This document shows positions 32,689 through 40,234 of a stretch of DNA of 40,234 nucleotides, in pieces. This DNA is from Gammaproteobacteria bacterium. GTDB taxonomy: Bacteria; Pseudomonadota; Gammaproteobacteria; Burkholderiales; Rhodocyclaceae. The translations under genes were made by a program, and so were the position numbers. Within the stretch, counting starts at the first letter, position 1, and every line of letters begins with the position of its first letter. Under the pieces are notes generated by a model. That model searched no databases. It had not been told where the DNA came from and worked only from the letters and a program-made list of their open reading frames with translations. The stretch spans positions 1 through 40,234 of the forward strand of contig JARFTZ010000008.1 in NCBI GenBank assembly GCA_029289235.1, in the 5' to 3' direction.

Positions 32689-34089
32689 ATGGCGACCCTT
32701 TACGACCAGATTGTTTTCGATGAAGCGCTGATCCGGCGCTTCGACATCAACGGCCCGCGCTACACCTCCTATCCGACCGCCGATCGCTTCGGTCCCGAGT
32801 TCGAGTCGGAGGCCTATCGCCGGCAACTGGAGCAGCGGCGTGACAATCCGGGTAACCGTCGTCCGTTTTCGCTGTACTTCCACCTGCCGTTCTGCACCAC
32901 GATCTGCTACTACTGCGCCTGCAACAAGATCATTACCAAGGACCACGGGCGCTCGGCGAAATACCTGAAGTACCTGGGCCGGGAATTGGCGCTGCAGACT
33001 TCCTTCCTCGATCCGCAGGACAACGCCGTCGAGCAACTGCACTGGGGCGGCGGGACGCCGACCTTCCTCTCGCACGACGAGATGCGGCAGTTGATGGCAA
33101 TGACACGGCGCCATTTCCGGTTGCTCGATGGCGGTGAATACTCGATCGAGGTCGATCCCCGGAAAGTGGATCGCGCCACGGTCGATCTGCTCGCCGAACT
33201 CGGCTTCAACCGCATGAGCCTAGGCGTGCAGGACTTCGACGAGCGCGTGCAGCAGGCGGTCAACCGCATCCAGAGCGAAGAGGAAACCTTCGCCGTCATC
33301 GACGCGGCGCGCGCCAACGGTTTCAAGTCGATCAGCATCGACCTGATCTACGGGTTGCCGAAGCAGTCCGTCGCCGGTTTCGACCGGACGCTGGACCGGG
33401 TGTTGTCGGTGAGTCCGGACAGGTTGTCGATCTACAACTACGCACACCTGCCGACACTGTTCAAACCGCAACGGCGGATTCTCGACGCCGACCTTCCTGT
33501 GCCGGAGGCGCGCCTGGAAATCCTTTCGCTGGCCATCGACAAGCTGACCGACGCCGGCTACGTGTTCATCGGCATGGACCACTTCGCCAAGCCGGACGAC
33601 GAACTGGCGGTGGCCCAGCGGGCCGGCCGGCTGCACCGTAATTTCCAAGGCTATTCGACCCATTCGGACTGCGACATGCTGTCCTTCGGCATCACCTCGA
33701 TCGGCAAGGTCGGCGCCAGCTACAGCCAGAACGTGAAGACACTCGACGAATACTACGACCGGCTCGACAACGGCATCCTGCCGGTGTTTCGCGGCATCAC
33801 GCTGACAGCGGACGATGAACTGCGACGGGCGATCATCCAGTCGCTGATGTGCCACTTCGAGTTGCCGTTCGAGAAGTTCGAAGCGCCCTGCGGCAACGCG
33901 TTTTCGGCGTATTTCGCCGCGGAACTGGCCGATCTGGCCGAGATGGAAGCGGCAGGGCTATTGCGGGTCGAACCGGGTCGGGTCGTCGTGCTGCCGCCGG
34001 GACGCATGCTGGTGCGCGCAATTTCCATGGTCTTTGACGCGCGGTTGCGCGTCAACCGGACGCAGAATCGCTACTCGAAGGTGATCTGA
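32689..34089 (+). CDS. hemN: Oxygen-independent coproporphyrinogen III oxidase (radical SAM)
   Basis: This 466-residue enzyme converts coproporphyrinogen III to protoporphyrinogen IX without oxygen, using S-adenosylmethionine and a 4Fe-4S cluster. The cluster motif is CTTICYYC within [19 protein letters not shown], the HemN type (CNKI after the cluster), not the HemW type. Other landmarks: [13 protein letters not shown] near the N-terminus, [66 protein letters not shown] and [11 protein letters not shown]. Length matches HemN (about 457). I chose the ATG at 32689, because the upstream open frame overlaps the SirB2 gene and has no haem-enzyme sequence. Its stop lies one base from the stop of the convergent regulator. 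Confidence 0.95.
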   Translation: MATLYDQIVFDEALIRRFDINGPRYTSYPTADRFGPEFESEAYRRQLEQRRDNPGNRRPFSLYFHLPFCTTICYYCACNKIITKDHGRSAKYLKYLGRELALQTSFLDPQDNAVEQLHWGGGTPTFLSHDEMRQLMAMTRRHFRLLDGGEYSIEVDPRKVDRATVDLLAELGFNRMSLGVQDFDERVQQAVNRIQSEEETFAVIDAARANGFKSISIDLIYGLPKQSVAGFDRTLDRVLSVSPDRLSIYNYAHLPTLFKPQRRILDADLPVPEARLEILSLAIDKLTDAGYVFIGMDHFAKPDDELAVAQRAGRLHRNFQGYSTHSDCDMLSFGITSIGKVGASYSQNVKTLDEYYDRLDNGILPVFRGITLTADDELRRAIIQSLMCHFELPFEKFEAPCGNAFSAYFAAELADLAEMEAAGLLRVEPGRVVVLPPGRMLVRAISMVFDARLRVNRTQNRYSKVI

Positions 34090-34090
34090 A

Positions 34091-35362
34091 TTACCGGCCT
34101 TCCGCCGAGAATACGCAGTTCCGTCCGGCCCGCTTGGCTTCGTACATCGCCATGTCGGCGCGGCTGAAGGCCGTCTCGTAACTGTCTTCGGCCCGCAGTT
34201 GTGCTACGCCGAAGCTGGCCGTGACGAGCAAGCCGGACGGTTCGAGATCTTCGATGATTGCTCGCAGTCTTTCCGCCAGACTCGTGCTGGCGAATTCATC
34301 GGCTCCCGGCAGCACGACCATGAACTCCTCGCCGCCCATGCGGGCAACGACGCCTTGTTCGCCCACCTGTTCGAGAATGGCTGCGGCGACGGCGACCAGC
34401 ACGGAATCGCCGATGGCGTGTCCGTGCGTGTCGTTGATCCGCTTGAAATGATCGATATCGAGAACGATCAGGCCCAAGGCCTGGCGCGATGCTTTTGCTT
34501 CCTGGATCAGCGTTTGCGCCCGCTCGGTGATGAAATGGCGGTTGTAGACCGACGTCAGGCGGTCGCGCATGGCCATCTCGTAGAGCGCCTTGTGCTGCTC
34601 TTCCAGATAATCGAGCGCCTGACGGAGTTGCACCAGATTTCCCACGCGCACGCGAAATTCCTCGGGAACAACAGGTTTCGGCACGAAATCGTTTGCCCCG
34701 GACCGCAGCATCTCGATGCGCCGGGCCGCGTCGTCGAAGCTGGAAATGGCCAGAATCGGCACTTTGCCGGCGCGTCCGGCCAGCTCCCGAATCTGGCGGA
34801 TGACGTTCAGGCCGGTCATCGCTCCCTCCAGCATGTAGTCGACCAGCACGATGTCAAAAGCCCGCTGCGATGCCTGTGCCAGCGCGTCTTGGCCGCTGGT
34901 CGAGCGGGAAACACGCAACCCCATGTCCTGCAACAGCCGTTCAAGGTACGCGGCTTGCGACACGCTGTCTTCGATCAGCAGGGCGGTTCCCCCAAGTTTT
35001 GCCGTAGCCTTGCCGGCCCAGCGGTTCACATAGTCTTCGAAGACGGCGGGTTCGTTCTTTGAGAAGCACTCGGTGATGCCGAGGTTGAGCGCTGTCGTGC
35101 TGATCGCTTCCTGGGAACTGGTCAGCATGACCGAAGGATGCCTGCCGATCAGGCCGCGTTCCTTGGCCAGCGCATAAAAATCGAGCCCGGTCATGTCGCT
35201 CAATTGCATCGAGAAGCACAGGAAATCGACCGGGCCGCTTTCGAGCAGCGCCAGTGCTTCTTTCGCTGTTTCCACCCCAACGGAATGAATGTTGTTTTTC
35301 GAAAACAATGATGTGAAGACGTTCCGGATCATGCGTGACGGCTCGACGATCAGTGCTTTCAT
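34091..35362 (-). CDS. Response regulator with two receiver domains and a diguanylate cyclase
   Basis: This 423-residue protein consists of REC-REC-GGDEF. The first receiver (MKALIVEPSRMIRNVFTSLF) has Ser where the phosphorylated Asp should be (FLCFSMQLSDMTGLDF), so it cannot be phosphorylated normally. The second (TALLIEDSVSQAAYLERLL, FDIVLVDYMLEGAMTGLNVI, KP in FVPKPVVPEEF) has the full acidic pocket and lysine. The output domain is a GGDEF cyclase with MGGEEFMVVLPGADEF and DIDHFKRINDTHGHAIGDSVL, so it probably makes c-di-GMP. The ATG at 35362 is preceded by CGGGAGAC; an upstream ATG in frame lacks support. It has no histidine kinase next to it. Confidence 0.92.
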   Translation of the reverse strand: MKALIVEPSRMIRNVFTSLFSKNNIHSVGVETAKEALALLESGPVDFLCFSMQLSDMTGLDFYALAKERGLIGRHPSVMLTSSQEAISTTALNLGITECFSKNEPAVFEDYVNRWAGKATAKLGGTALLIEDSVSQAAYLERLLQDMGLRVSRSTSGQDALAQASQRAFDIVLVDYMLEGAMTGLNVIRQIRELAGRAGKVPILAISSFDDAARRIEMLRSGANDFVPKPVVPEEFRVRVGNLVQLRQALDYLEEQHKALYEMAMRDRLTSVYNRHFITERAQTLIQEAKASRQALGLIVLDIDHFKRINDTHGHAIGDSVLVAVAAAILEQVGEQGVVARMGGEEFMVVLPGADEFASTSLAERLRAIIEDLEPSGLLVTASFGVAQLRAEDSYETAFSRADMAMYEAKRAGRNCVFSAEGR

Positions 35363-35493
35363 GGTTGTCTCCCGAATAAACTGGCTGGCCATTATGCGTT
35401 ATGGAAACAACGACGGCCAGTTTCAGTGCCGCAATGAGAAGCAATTTCGCCTTCAGTCGAGTAAACTCTGCCCTTTATCCTTTATGCGACGCC

Positions 35494-36165
35494 ATGCCCG
35501 AGAACTCGTTCATCGCCCTGTTCCTCGTCGGCCTGCTTGGCGGGACGCATTGTATCGGGATGTGCGGCGGCATCGTCGGGGCCCTGTCGCTCGGGAAAGG
35601 CGGCCGCCCGTCGCTGCATCTGGCGTACAACGGCGGGCGAATCCTCAGTTACGCCTGTGCGGGAGCCCTTGCCGGAGCGGTCGGCGAGGTCGGGGTTGCG
35701 CTTTCGGGGCCGCTGCCCTTGCGCATCGTGTTGTTCGCGCTGGCCAACCTCATGCTGATCGCGCTGGGGTTCTATTTGATGGGCGCGACGCGGACGCTGG
35801 CTTTTGCCGAGCGGTTCGGGCACGTGCTCTGGCGGCGCATCCAGCCACTCACCCGGCGTTTCCTGCCGGCCCGAACGATGGCACAGGCCTTTCCCCTCGG
35901 CCTGCTCTGGGGCTGGCTGCCGTGCGGACTGGTGTATAGCGCGCTGGTCACGGCACTGACCAGCGGCTCGGCCTGGCGCGGTGCGGTATTGATGCTGGCC
36001 TTCGGCGCCGGAACGCTGCCGACTTTGCTGCTTGCCGGATTGCTTGCGACCCGGTTGAACGAAGTGCTTTCTCGCCCGGTCGTACGTACAGTTTCTGGTC
36101 TGGTCGTGCTTTCCTTCGGTCTCTGGGGATGCTACGGCGTCATGCGTGCCGTTTTCCCTCATTGA
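35494..36165 (+). CDS. SafE/DsbD-type membrane protein next to a copper ATPase
   Basis: This 223-residue membrane protein has about six helices and two short cysteine motifs ([16 protein letters not shown] near residue 15 and [17 protein letters not shown] near 150). They match the sulfite exporter TauE/SafE and DsbD-like transmembrane families. Homologues next to copper ATPases are linked to copper delivery and cytochrome maturation, so a redox or copper role for cbb3-type oxidase is inferred, not shown. The start at 35494 ([17 protein letters not shown]) fits family alignments; longer in-frame starts at 35401 and 35434 add a polar stretch and no ribosome site is convincing for any of them. 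The copA start follows 13 bp after the stop. Confidence 0.85.
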   Translation: MPENSFIALFLVGLLGGTHCIGMCGGIVGALSLGKGGRPSLHLAYNGGRILSYACAGALAGAVGEVGVALSGPLPLRIVLFALANLMLIALGFYLMGATRTLAFAERFGHVLWRRIQPLTRRFLPARTMAQAFPLGLLWGWLPCGLVYSALVTALTSGSAWRGAVLMLAFGAGTLPTLLLAGLLATRLNEVLSRPVVRTVSGLVVLSFGLWGCYGVMRAVFPH

Positions 36166-36178
36166 ATGCTCCATCTCC

Positions 36179-38581
36179 ATGCAAATCCCCGATTCTTCCG
36201 TTCGACTCGATCTTCCCGTCAGCGGCATGACCTGCGCGGCATGTGCCGCGCGCATCGAAAAAGTGCTCAACCGCCTGCCCGGCGTCTCCGCCAGTGTCAA
36301 TCTGGCGTCCGAGCGCGCCAGCGTCGACCTGGCTTCTTCCGAGACGACACCGCGGCAGATCGTCGCCTCAATCGAGAAGGCCGGCTTCAGCGTGCCGCAG
36401 CAAACGCTCGAACTCGGCATCGAAGGGATGACCTGCGCGGCCTGTGCAACGCGGCTGGAAAAAGTGCTGAACCGGATCGACGGAGTCGAGGCGACGGTTA
36501 ATCTTGCTTCCGAGCGGGCGCGTGTCCGTTATCAGCCGGGCGTCGTGACGACCGGACAGCTGCTGGATGCCATTGCCAAAGCTGGATTCTCGGGACGCCT
36601 GTCCGACGACAACGCGCGCGAGGAGGAAAAGGCGCGCAAGCTGGCGGCTTACCGCAGCGAATTGCAGCGCTTCTGGATTGCTGCCGCGCTGACCCTGCCG
36701 CTCGTCGCGCAAATGGTCACGATGTTCAACGCCGACGCCCTGGCCGGACAGCATCATGACCTGCTGCCGCGCTGGCTGCAGCTTGCCTTGGCGACCCCGG
36801 TGCAGTTCTGGATCGGCTGGCGCTTCTACGACGGTGGCTGGAAGGCGCTGCGCGGCGGCGGCGCGAACATGGACGTGCTGGTCGCGCTCGGCACGAGTGC
36901 CGCCTACCTGTTCAGCCTGGTGGTGACGCTCGGTGGCCTGCATGACCTCCCGGTGTATTTCGAGGCCTCGGCGGCGGTGATTACTCTGGTGCTGCTCGGC
37001 AAGCTTCTCGAAGCCCGCGCCAAGGCGCGCACGACGGCCGCCATCGAGGCGCTGGTACGCTTGCAGCCGAAGACCGCACGGGTCGAGCGCGACGGTCTGT
37101 TGGTCGAAATCGACGCGGCGCTGCTGATGCCGGGCGACGTGTTTATTGTCCGCCCCGGCGAAAGCGTGCCGGTGGATGGCGAAGTGCTTGATGGCGCGTC
37201 GAACGTCAACGAGGCGATGCTCACCGGAGAAAGCATGCCGGTGGCCAAGCACCCGGGCGACCGCGTCTTCGCGGCGACGGCCAACAGCGAAGGAATGCTG
37301 CGTTGCAAGGCCACCGGGGTCGGCGAGCACACTTTGCTTGCGGGAATCATCCGGCTGGTTGCCGAGGCGCAGGGCTCGAAGGCGCCGGTACAGCGTCTGG
37401 CAGACCGAATTTCGGCCGTTTTCGTGCCGGTCGTCTGTGTCATTGCCTTCGTCACGTTCGCCGGATGGTGGCTTTACGGCGGCGCGTTCAACGAGGCGCT
37501 GATCAACGCTGTCGCCGTGCTGGTGATTGCCTGCCCGTGCGCGCTCGGACTGGCGACGCCGACGGCGATCATGGTCGGTACAGGGCAGGGCGCTCGCGCC
37601 GGCATCCTGGTGAAGAACGCCGAGGCACTCGAACGCGCCGAGAAAACGCGCATCCTCGCTGTGGACAAAACCGGCACGCTGACGCGTGGCGAACCCGAGG
37701 TGACGGATGTCGTTCCACTCGCAACCTCAGAGGAGGAAGGTCTCCGACTGGCGGCGGCGCTGGAACAGGGGTCGGAACATCCTTTGGCGCGTGCCGTCTT
37801 GAAGCGAGCGCAATCGGCAGGGCTGGCCTTGCCGGTCGTCAGCGGCTTCAAGGCGACGCCGGGGGTGGGGGTCGAGGCGGCGGTCGAGGGCCGGTCGCTA
37901 CGGCTCGGCGCGCCGGAATGGTTCCCGGAGAGTTCCGTTTCGCTGGCGCAACTGGAAACCTTGCAAGGCGAGGGCAAGACTGTCGTCGTGCTCGCCGAAG
38001 GCGCAACACCCTTGGCGCTGCTGGCGATTGCCGATCCGTTGCGCGAGACCTCGCCGGCTGCCGTGGCCCGGTTGCAGGCGCTCGGCGTGCGGGTGGTCAT
38101 GCTTACCGGCGACAATCCGGTGACGGCAGCGGCGATCGCCCGGCGTGCCGGCATCGCGGATTTTCGCGCCGGCATCTCGCCTGCGGGCAAGGCCGAAGCG
38201 GTCAATACGCTGAAAACTGATAGTGCCGTCGTCGCCATGGTCGGTGACGGCATCAACGATGCGCCGGCGCTGGCCGCCGCCGACGTCAGCTTCGCCATGG
38301 GCGCCGGTTCCGATGCCGCCATCGAGGTTGCCGACATCACCCTGGTGCGCGGCGACCTGCACGGCGTGGCCGACGCCATACGCCTGTCGCGCGCGACGCT
38401 GGGCAAAATCCGCCAGAACCTGTTCTGGGCATTCATCTACAATCTGCTCGGCATTCCGCTGGCGGCCTTCGGCATGCTGAACCCCGTCGTGGCAGGCGCG
38501 GCAATGGCGATGAGTTCGGTTTCCGTCGTGTCGAACTCGCTGCTGCTCAAACGCTGGAAAGCGCAATCAACCGTTCAATGA
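36179..38581 (+). CDS. copA: Copper-transporting P1B-type ATPase (CopA/CcoI-like)
   Basis: This 800-residue pump moves Cu(I) out of the cytoplasm, for detoxification or for delivery to periplasmic copper enzymes. Two N-terminal heavy-metal-associated domains carry GMTCAAC at residues 16-22 and again at about 83-89. The membrane CPC motif is [19 protein letters not shown]. The phosphorylation site is [11 protein letters not shown], and the nucleotide domain has EHPLARAV. The hinge is [26 protein letters not shown], ending with [23 protein letters not shown]. The ATG at 36179 begins [17 protein letters not shown]; an in-frame GTG at 36146 would overlap the upstream gene. It is followed by a small copper chaperone. 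Confidence 0.96.
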   Translation: MQIPDSSVRLDLPVSGMTCAACAARIEKVLNRLPGVSASVNLASERASVDLASSETTPRQIVASIEKAGFSVPQQTLELGIEGMTCAACATRLEKVLNRIDGVEATVNLASERARVRYQPGVVTTGQLLDAIAKAGFSGRLSDDNAREEEKARKLAAYRSELQRFWIAAALTLPLVAQMVTMFNADALAGQHHDLLPRWLQLALATPVQFWIGWRFYDGGWKALRGGGANMDVLVALGTSAAYLFSLVVTLGGLHDLPVYFEASAAVITLVLLGKLLEARAKARTTAAIEALVRLQPKTARVERDGLLVEIDAALLMPGDVFIVRPGESVPVDGEVLDGASNVNEAMLTGESMPVAKHPGDRVFAATANSEGMLRCKATGVGEHTLLAGIIRLVAEAQGSKAPVQRLADRISAVFVPVVCVIAFVTFAGWWLYGGAFNEALINAVAVLVIACPCALGLATPTAIMVGTGQGARAGILVKNAEALERAEKTRILAVDKTGTLTRGEPEVTDVVPLATSEEEGLRLAAALEQGSEHPLARAVLKRAQSAGLALPVVSGFKATPGVGVEAAVEGRSLRLGAPEWFPESSVSLAQLETLQGEGKTVVVLAEGATPLALLAIADPLRETSPAAVARLQALGVRVVMLTGDNPVTAAAIARRAGIADFRAGISPAGKAEAVNTLKTDSAVVAMVGDGINDAPALAAADVSFAMGAGSDAAIEVADITLVRGDLHGVADAIRLSRATLGKIRQNLFWAFIYNLLGIPLAAFGMLNPVVAGAAMAMSSVSVVSNSLLLKRWKAQSTVQ

Positions 38582-38597
38582 TCCTGGGAGAAGGAAT

Positions 38598-38834
38598 ATG
38601 AAGCGTTTAATCGTCGGTGTTGCCGGCATGAGTTGCCAAGGCTGTGTAAATAATGTGACGAGCGTCCTGCAGGCGCTGCCCGGTGTCTCCGAGGTGAAAG
38701 TGTCGCTCGAAGAAGCCAAGGCAGACATTACCTACGATCCGCAACTCGCCAGGCCGACGCAGTTCAAGGCGGCGATCGAGGATGCCGGTTTCGACGTGGT
38801 GTGCGACGGCGATTGTTCCGCTGCCTGTTCCTGA
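38598..38834 (+). CDS. copZ: Copper chaperone with heavy-metal-associated domain (CopZ-like)
   Basis: This 78-residue single HMA domain (VGVAGMSCQGCVNNVTSVLQALPGVSEVKVSLEEAKADITYDPQ) has the metal motif MSCQGC near residues 11-16. The C-terminal tail adds three more Cys (CDGDCSAACS), which is unusual for a plain CopZ and could bind additional metal. It would carry Cu(I) to the ATPase encoded 16 bp upstream. GAAGGA precedes the ATG by five bases. A bidirectional hairpin follows. Confidence 0.93.
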   Translation: MKRLIVGVAGMSCQGCVNNVTSVLQALPGVSEVKVSLEEAKADITYDPQLARPTQFKAAIEDAGFDVVCDGDCSAACS

Positions 38835-38847
38835 ACCCTGAAAAGCA

Positions 38848-38871
38848 GAAAGGCAGCCGAGGCTGCCTTTC
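38848..38871. terminator. Terminator between copZ and efp (probably bidirectional)
   Basis: A 10-bp stem GAAAGGCAGC / GCTGCCTTTC with loop CGAG lies 13 bp after the copZ stop and 23 bp after the efp stop on the other strand. On the plus strand CTTTGT follows; on the minus strand TGCTTTTC follows. It can serve both convergent operons. Confidence 0.8.
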
Positions 38872-38894
38872 CTTTGTACTGAGTCGCGTCAGAC

Positions 38895-39452
38895 TTATTT
38901 CACGCGGGCGCGGTATTCGTCGGTACGGGTGTCGATTTCGATCTTGTCGCCGATTTCGACGAAGGCTGGAACCGGCAGTTCAAAGCCGGTGGTGATACGG
39001 GCCGGCTTCATGACCTTGCCGGAGGTGTCGCCCTTGACGGCCGGTTCGGTGTAAACGACTTCGCGAACCAGCATGGTCGGCAGTTCGACCGAGATCGCCT
39101 TGCCGTCGTAGAACACGACTTCGCAGGGCATGCCGTCTTCAAGGTACTTGAGCGCGTCTTCCATGTACTCGGCTTCGATCTCGTACTGGTTGTAGTCGGC
39201 GTCCATGAAGACGTACATCGGATCGGCGAAGTACGAGTAGGTAACTTCCTTGCGATCGAGCTGGACAGTCTCGAACTTGTCGTCGGCGCGATAGACGGTT
39301 TCCGTTCCGGTGCCGGTCAGCAGGTTCTTCATCTTCATCTTGACGACCGACGCGTTGCGGCCGGACTTGCTGAATTCAGCCTTGAGGACAACCATCGGAT
39401 CGTTGCCGACCATGAATACGTTGCCGGCGCGGAGTTCTTGAGCAGTTTTCAT
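38895..39452 (-). CDS. efp: Elongation factor P (Arg32 type)
   Basis: This 185-residue translation factor enters the ribosome E site and relieves stalls at consecutive prolines. The N-terminal loop reads [20 protein letters not shown], with Arg at position 32 (counting from [10 protein letters not shown]), rather than the modified Lys of E. coli EF-P. Arg32 is the residue rhamnosylated by EarP, and earP lies directly upstream. The three-domain pattern is complete: [39 protein letters not shown] and the final [19 protein letters not shown]. Gene order and length match the EarP-type efp locus of beta- and gammaproteobacteria. Confidence 0.97.
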   Translation of the reverse strand: MKTAQELRAGNVFMVGNDPMVVLKAEFSKSGRNASVVKMKMKNLLTGTGTETVYRADDKFETVQLDRKEVTYSYFADPMYVFMDADYNQYEIEAEYMEDALKYLEDGMPCEVVFYDGKAISVELPTMLVREVVYTEPAVKGDTSGKVMKPARITTGFELPVPAFVEIGDKIEIDTRTDEYRARVK

Positions 39453-39497
39453 AGGAGAGTGGGGTTCCGGTTGTGGCGGTAAAAAATTTAGCCGCGC

Positions 39498-39503
39498 ATT
39501 ATA
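39498..39503 (-). promoter_or_regulatory. efp: efp -10 box overlapping the earP stop codon
   Basis: On the minus strand a perfect TATAAT occurs at 39503-39498, 45 bp upstream of the efp ATG. Its TAA is the stop codon of earP (39501-39499). The -35 region would therefore lie in the coding end of earP. No clear -35 hexamer is visible. Confidence 0.6.
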
Positions 39504-40234
39504 GCCTGGATCGACAAAATTGCACTAATTTTGCACACAAATCCTGCTGTTTTATAAGTTCTTTATGCCACTCCCGGGCATGCCGCTGCAGCTCGGCGAG
39601 ATGCTCCAGGAAGTTACCCCAAAGAGCTGCGGTCATCGTCCCGTTTTCATTCCACGCGTGGAAAAACAGGCGGAGGTGATCAGCCGCGGCTTTCGACAGT
39701 CCGGCGCAGTAACGATCGAGAAAGGCATCGAGCTTGATGTGGTGCGTGTCTTCTTCCTGCGGGTAGATATGCCAGATCATCGGCTTGGCGGCCCATTGCG
39801 CGCGCACGAAGGAATCCTCGCCGCGCACGAAGTTGAGATCGCACAGCCACAGCAGACGGTCGTAGTCGTCGTGGGCCAGAAAGGGCAACACGCGCACTTC
39901 GAGCGCCTGCTTGCGCAGCACGCGGCCGGCGACCGGCACGGACTCGCCGAAAAAGGCTGCGACGTCAGGCAGCACACGTCCCTGCGGCACGAACACCACC
40001 ACCTCGCGCCCGCCTTCGGCCCAGCACTGCAGGAGCTCCGGCAGGCACGCCTGTTCGTAGGCGAAGAGCGAGACCTTCAGCGCAGCTTCGTCACACGTGC
40101 CGCCGAGGGCCGCGAGAAACGCCGCCTGCGCGCCGGTGTCACGCCGGAACGCATCGCGTCGCGCGAAGAGGTCCGGTTCGCGCAGAAGCCCGCCGGTGCG
40201 GGACGTGAAGCCGGGACAGAGGAAATGCTTGCGC
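39499..40234 (-). CDS. earP: EF-P arginine rhamnosyltransferase EarP (partial, N-terminal part beyond the right edge)
   Basis: About 245 C-terminal residues of a protein usually near 380 are in the window. The frame enters from the edge as [21 protein letters not shown], matching the EarP segment with FPGFT-TGGLLRE, and continues to [50 protein letters not shown]. The [10 protein letters not shown] stretch carries the conserved acidic and Arg residues that bind dTDP-rhamnose and the EF-P arginine. The reaction moves rhamnose from dTDP-beta-L-rhamnose to Arg32 of EF-P. It ends 46 bp before the efp start. The catalytic N-terminal region is not visible. Confidence 0.95.
   Translation of the reverse strand, partial: RKHFLCPGFTSRTGGLLREPDLFARRDAFRRDTGAQAAFLAALGGTCDEAALKVSLFAYEQACLPELLQCWAEGGREVVVFVPQGRVLPDVAAFFGESVPVAGRVLRKQALEVRVLPFLAHDDYDRLLWLCDLNFVRGEDSFVRAQWAAKPMIWHIYPQEEDTHHIKLDAFLDRYCAGLSKAAADHLRLFFHAWNENGTMTAALWGNFLEHLAELQRHAREWHKELIKQQDLCAKLVQFCRSRL

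Noticed and set aside
37303-38220. Plus-strand open frame of 305 residues inside copA
   Set aside because: It is a shifted frame of copA with an Arg/Gly-rich product.
1-40234. CRISPR arrays, insertion sequences, tRNA or rRNA genes
   Set aside because: No regularly spaced repeats, transposase-like frames with terminal repeats, or tRNA-like cloverleaf sequences were seen on reading either strand.

Overview
The window looks like the chromosome of a GC-rich betaproteobacterium, most likely of the Rhodocyclales (Dechloromonas, Propionivibrio, Azonexus or Accumulibacter type). Evidence for this: elongation factor P with Arg32 next to the arginine rhamnosyltransferase EarP, a tripartite tricarboxylate transporter with a Bug-type binding protein, a B12-dependent class II ribonucleotide reductase, and a nitric-oxide/anaerobic operon of hemerythrin, DUF2249, a membrane protein, SirB2 and HemN. 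The assignment is inferred from protein families, not from a phylogeny. I found no rRNA, tRNA, insertion sequence, prophage, CRISPR array or replication origin.

Layout, left to right. 1-3.2 kb (minus strand): the 5' part of a type VI secretion spike gene (vgrG) running off the left edge, then a DnaQ-type exonuclease fused to a UvrC-like region. 3.3-7.1 kb (minus): a tripartite tricarboxylate transporter operon in the order tctB-tctA-unknown membrane protein-tctC. 7.6-10.5 kb (minus): nrdJ, with an upstream region carrying two NrdR-like boxes whose centres are 31 bp apart and a third 62 bp further. 11.0-15.7 kb (plus): acetate kinase, both electron transfer flavoprotein subunits and an exopolyphosphatase. 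15.7-19.1 kb (plus): a compact four-gene MCE lipid-transport operon (STAS-MlaE permease, ATPase, MCE protein, PqiC-like lipoprotein). 19.2-22.4 kb (plus): a membrane GGDEF-EAL c-di-GMP protein split into two reading frames at a TGATG junction.

22.4-27.9 kb (minus): an acyltransferase-3 membrane protein, a small unknown gene translationally coupled to ycaO, ycaO itself with a palindromic candidate operator, an EamA exporter, and a QmcA/NfeD membrane pair. 28.0-29.0 kb (plus): a shortened ClpX paralogue without the zinc-binding domain. 29.0-30.05 kb (minus): two universal stress proteins. 30.2-34.1 kb (plus): hemerythrin, DUF2249, polytopic membrane protein, SirB2 and hemN. One FNR/DNR-type box sits between usp and the hemerythrin gene, at a distance that could serve both directions. 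34.1-35.4 kb (minus): a REC-REC-GGDEF regulator whose first receiver lacks its phospho-aspartate. 35.5-38.8 kb (plus): a copper-handling set of SafE-like membrane protein, CopA-type P-ATPase and CopZ-like chaperone. 38.9-40.2 kb (minus): efp and the 3' part of earP, with the efp -10 box overlapping the earP stop codon.

Much of the window suits life at changing oxygen: B12-dependent dNTP synthesis, acetate kinase, an FNR/DNR-like site before NO/oxygen-binding proteins, oxygen-independent haem synthesis, universal stress proteins, and copper delivery of the kind used for cbb3 oxidases. The least explained items are the ClpX paralogue, the ycaO partner gene, the extra TTT-operon membrane protein, and the split GGDEF-EAL gene.
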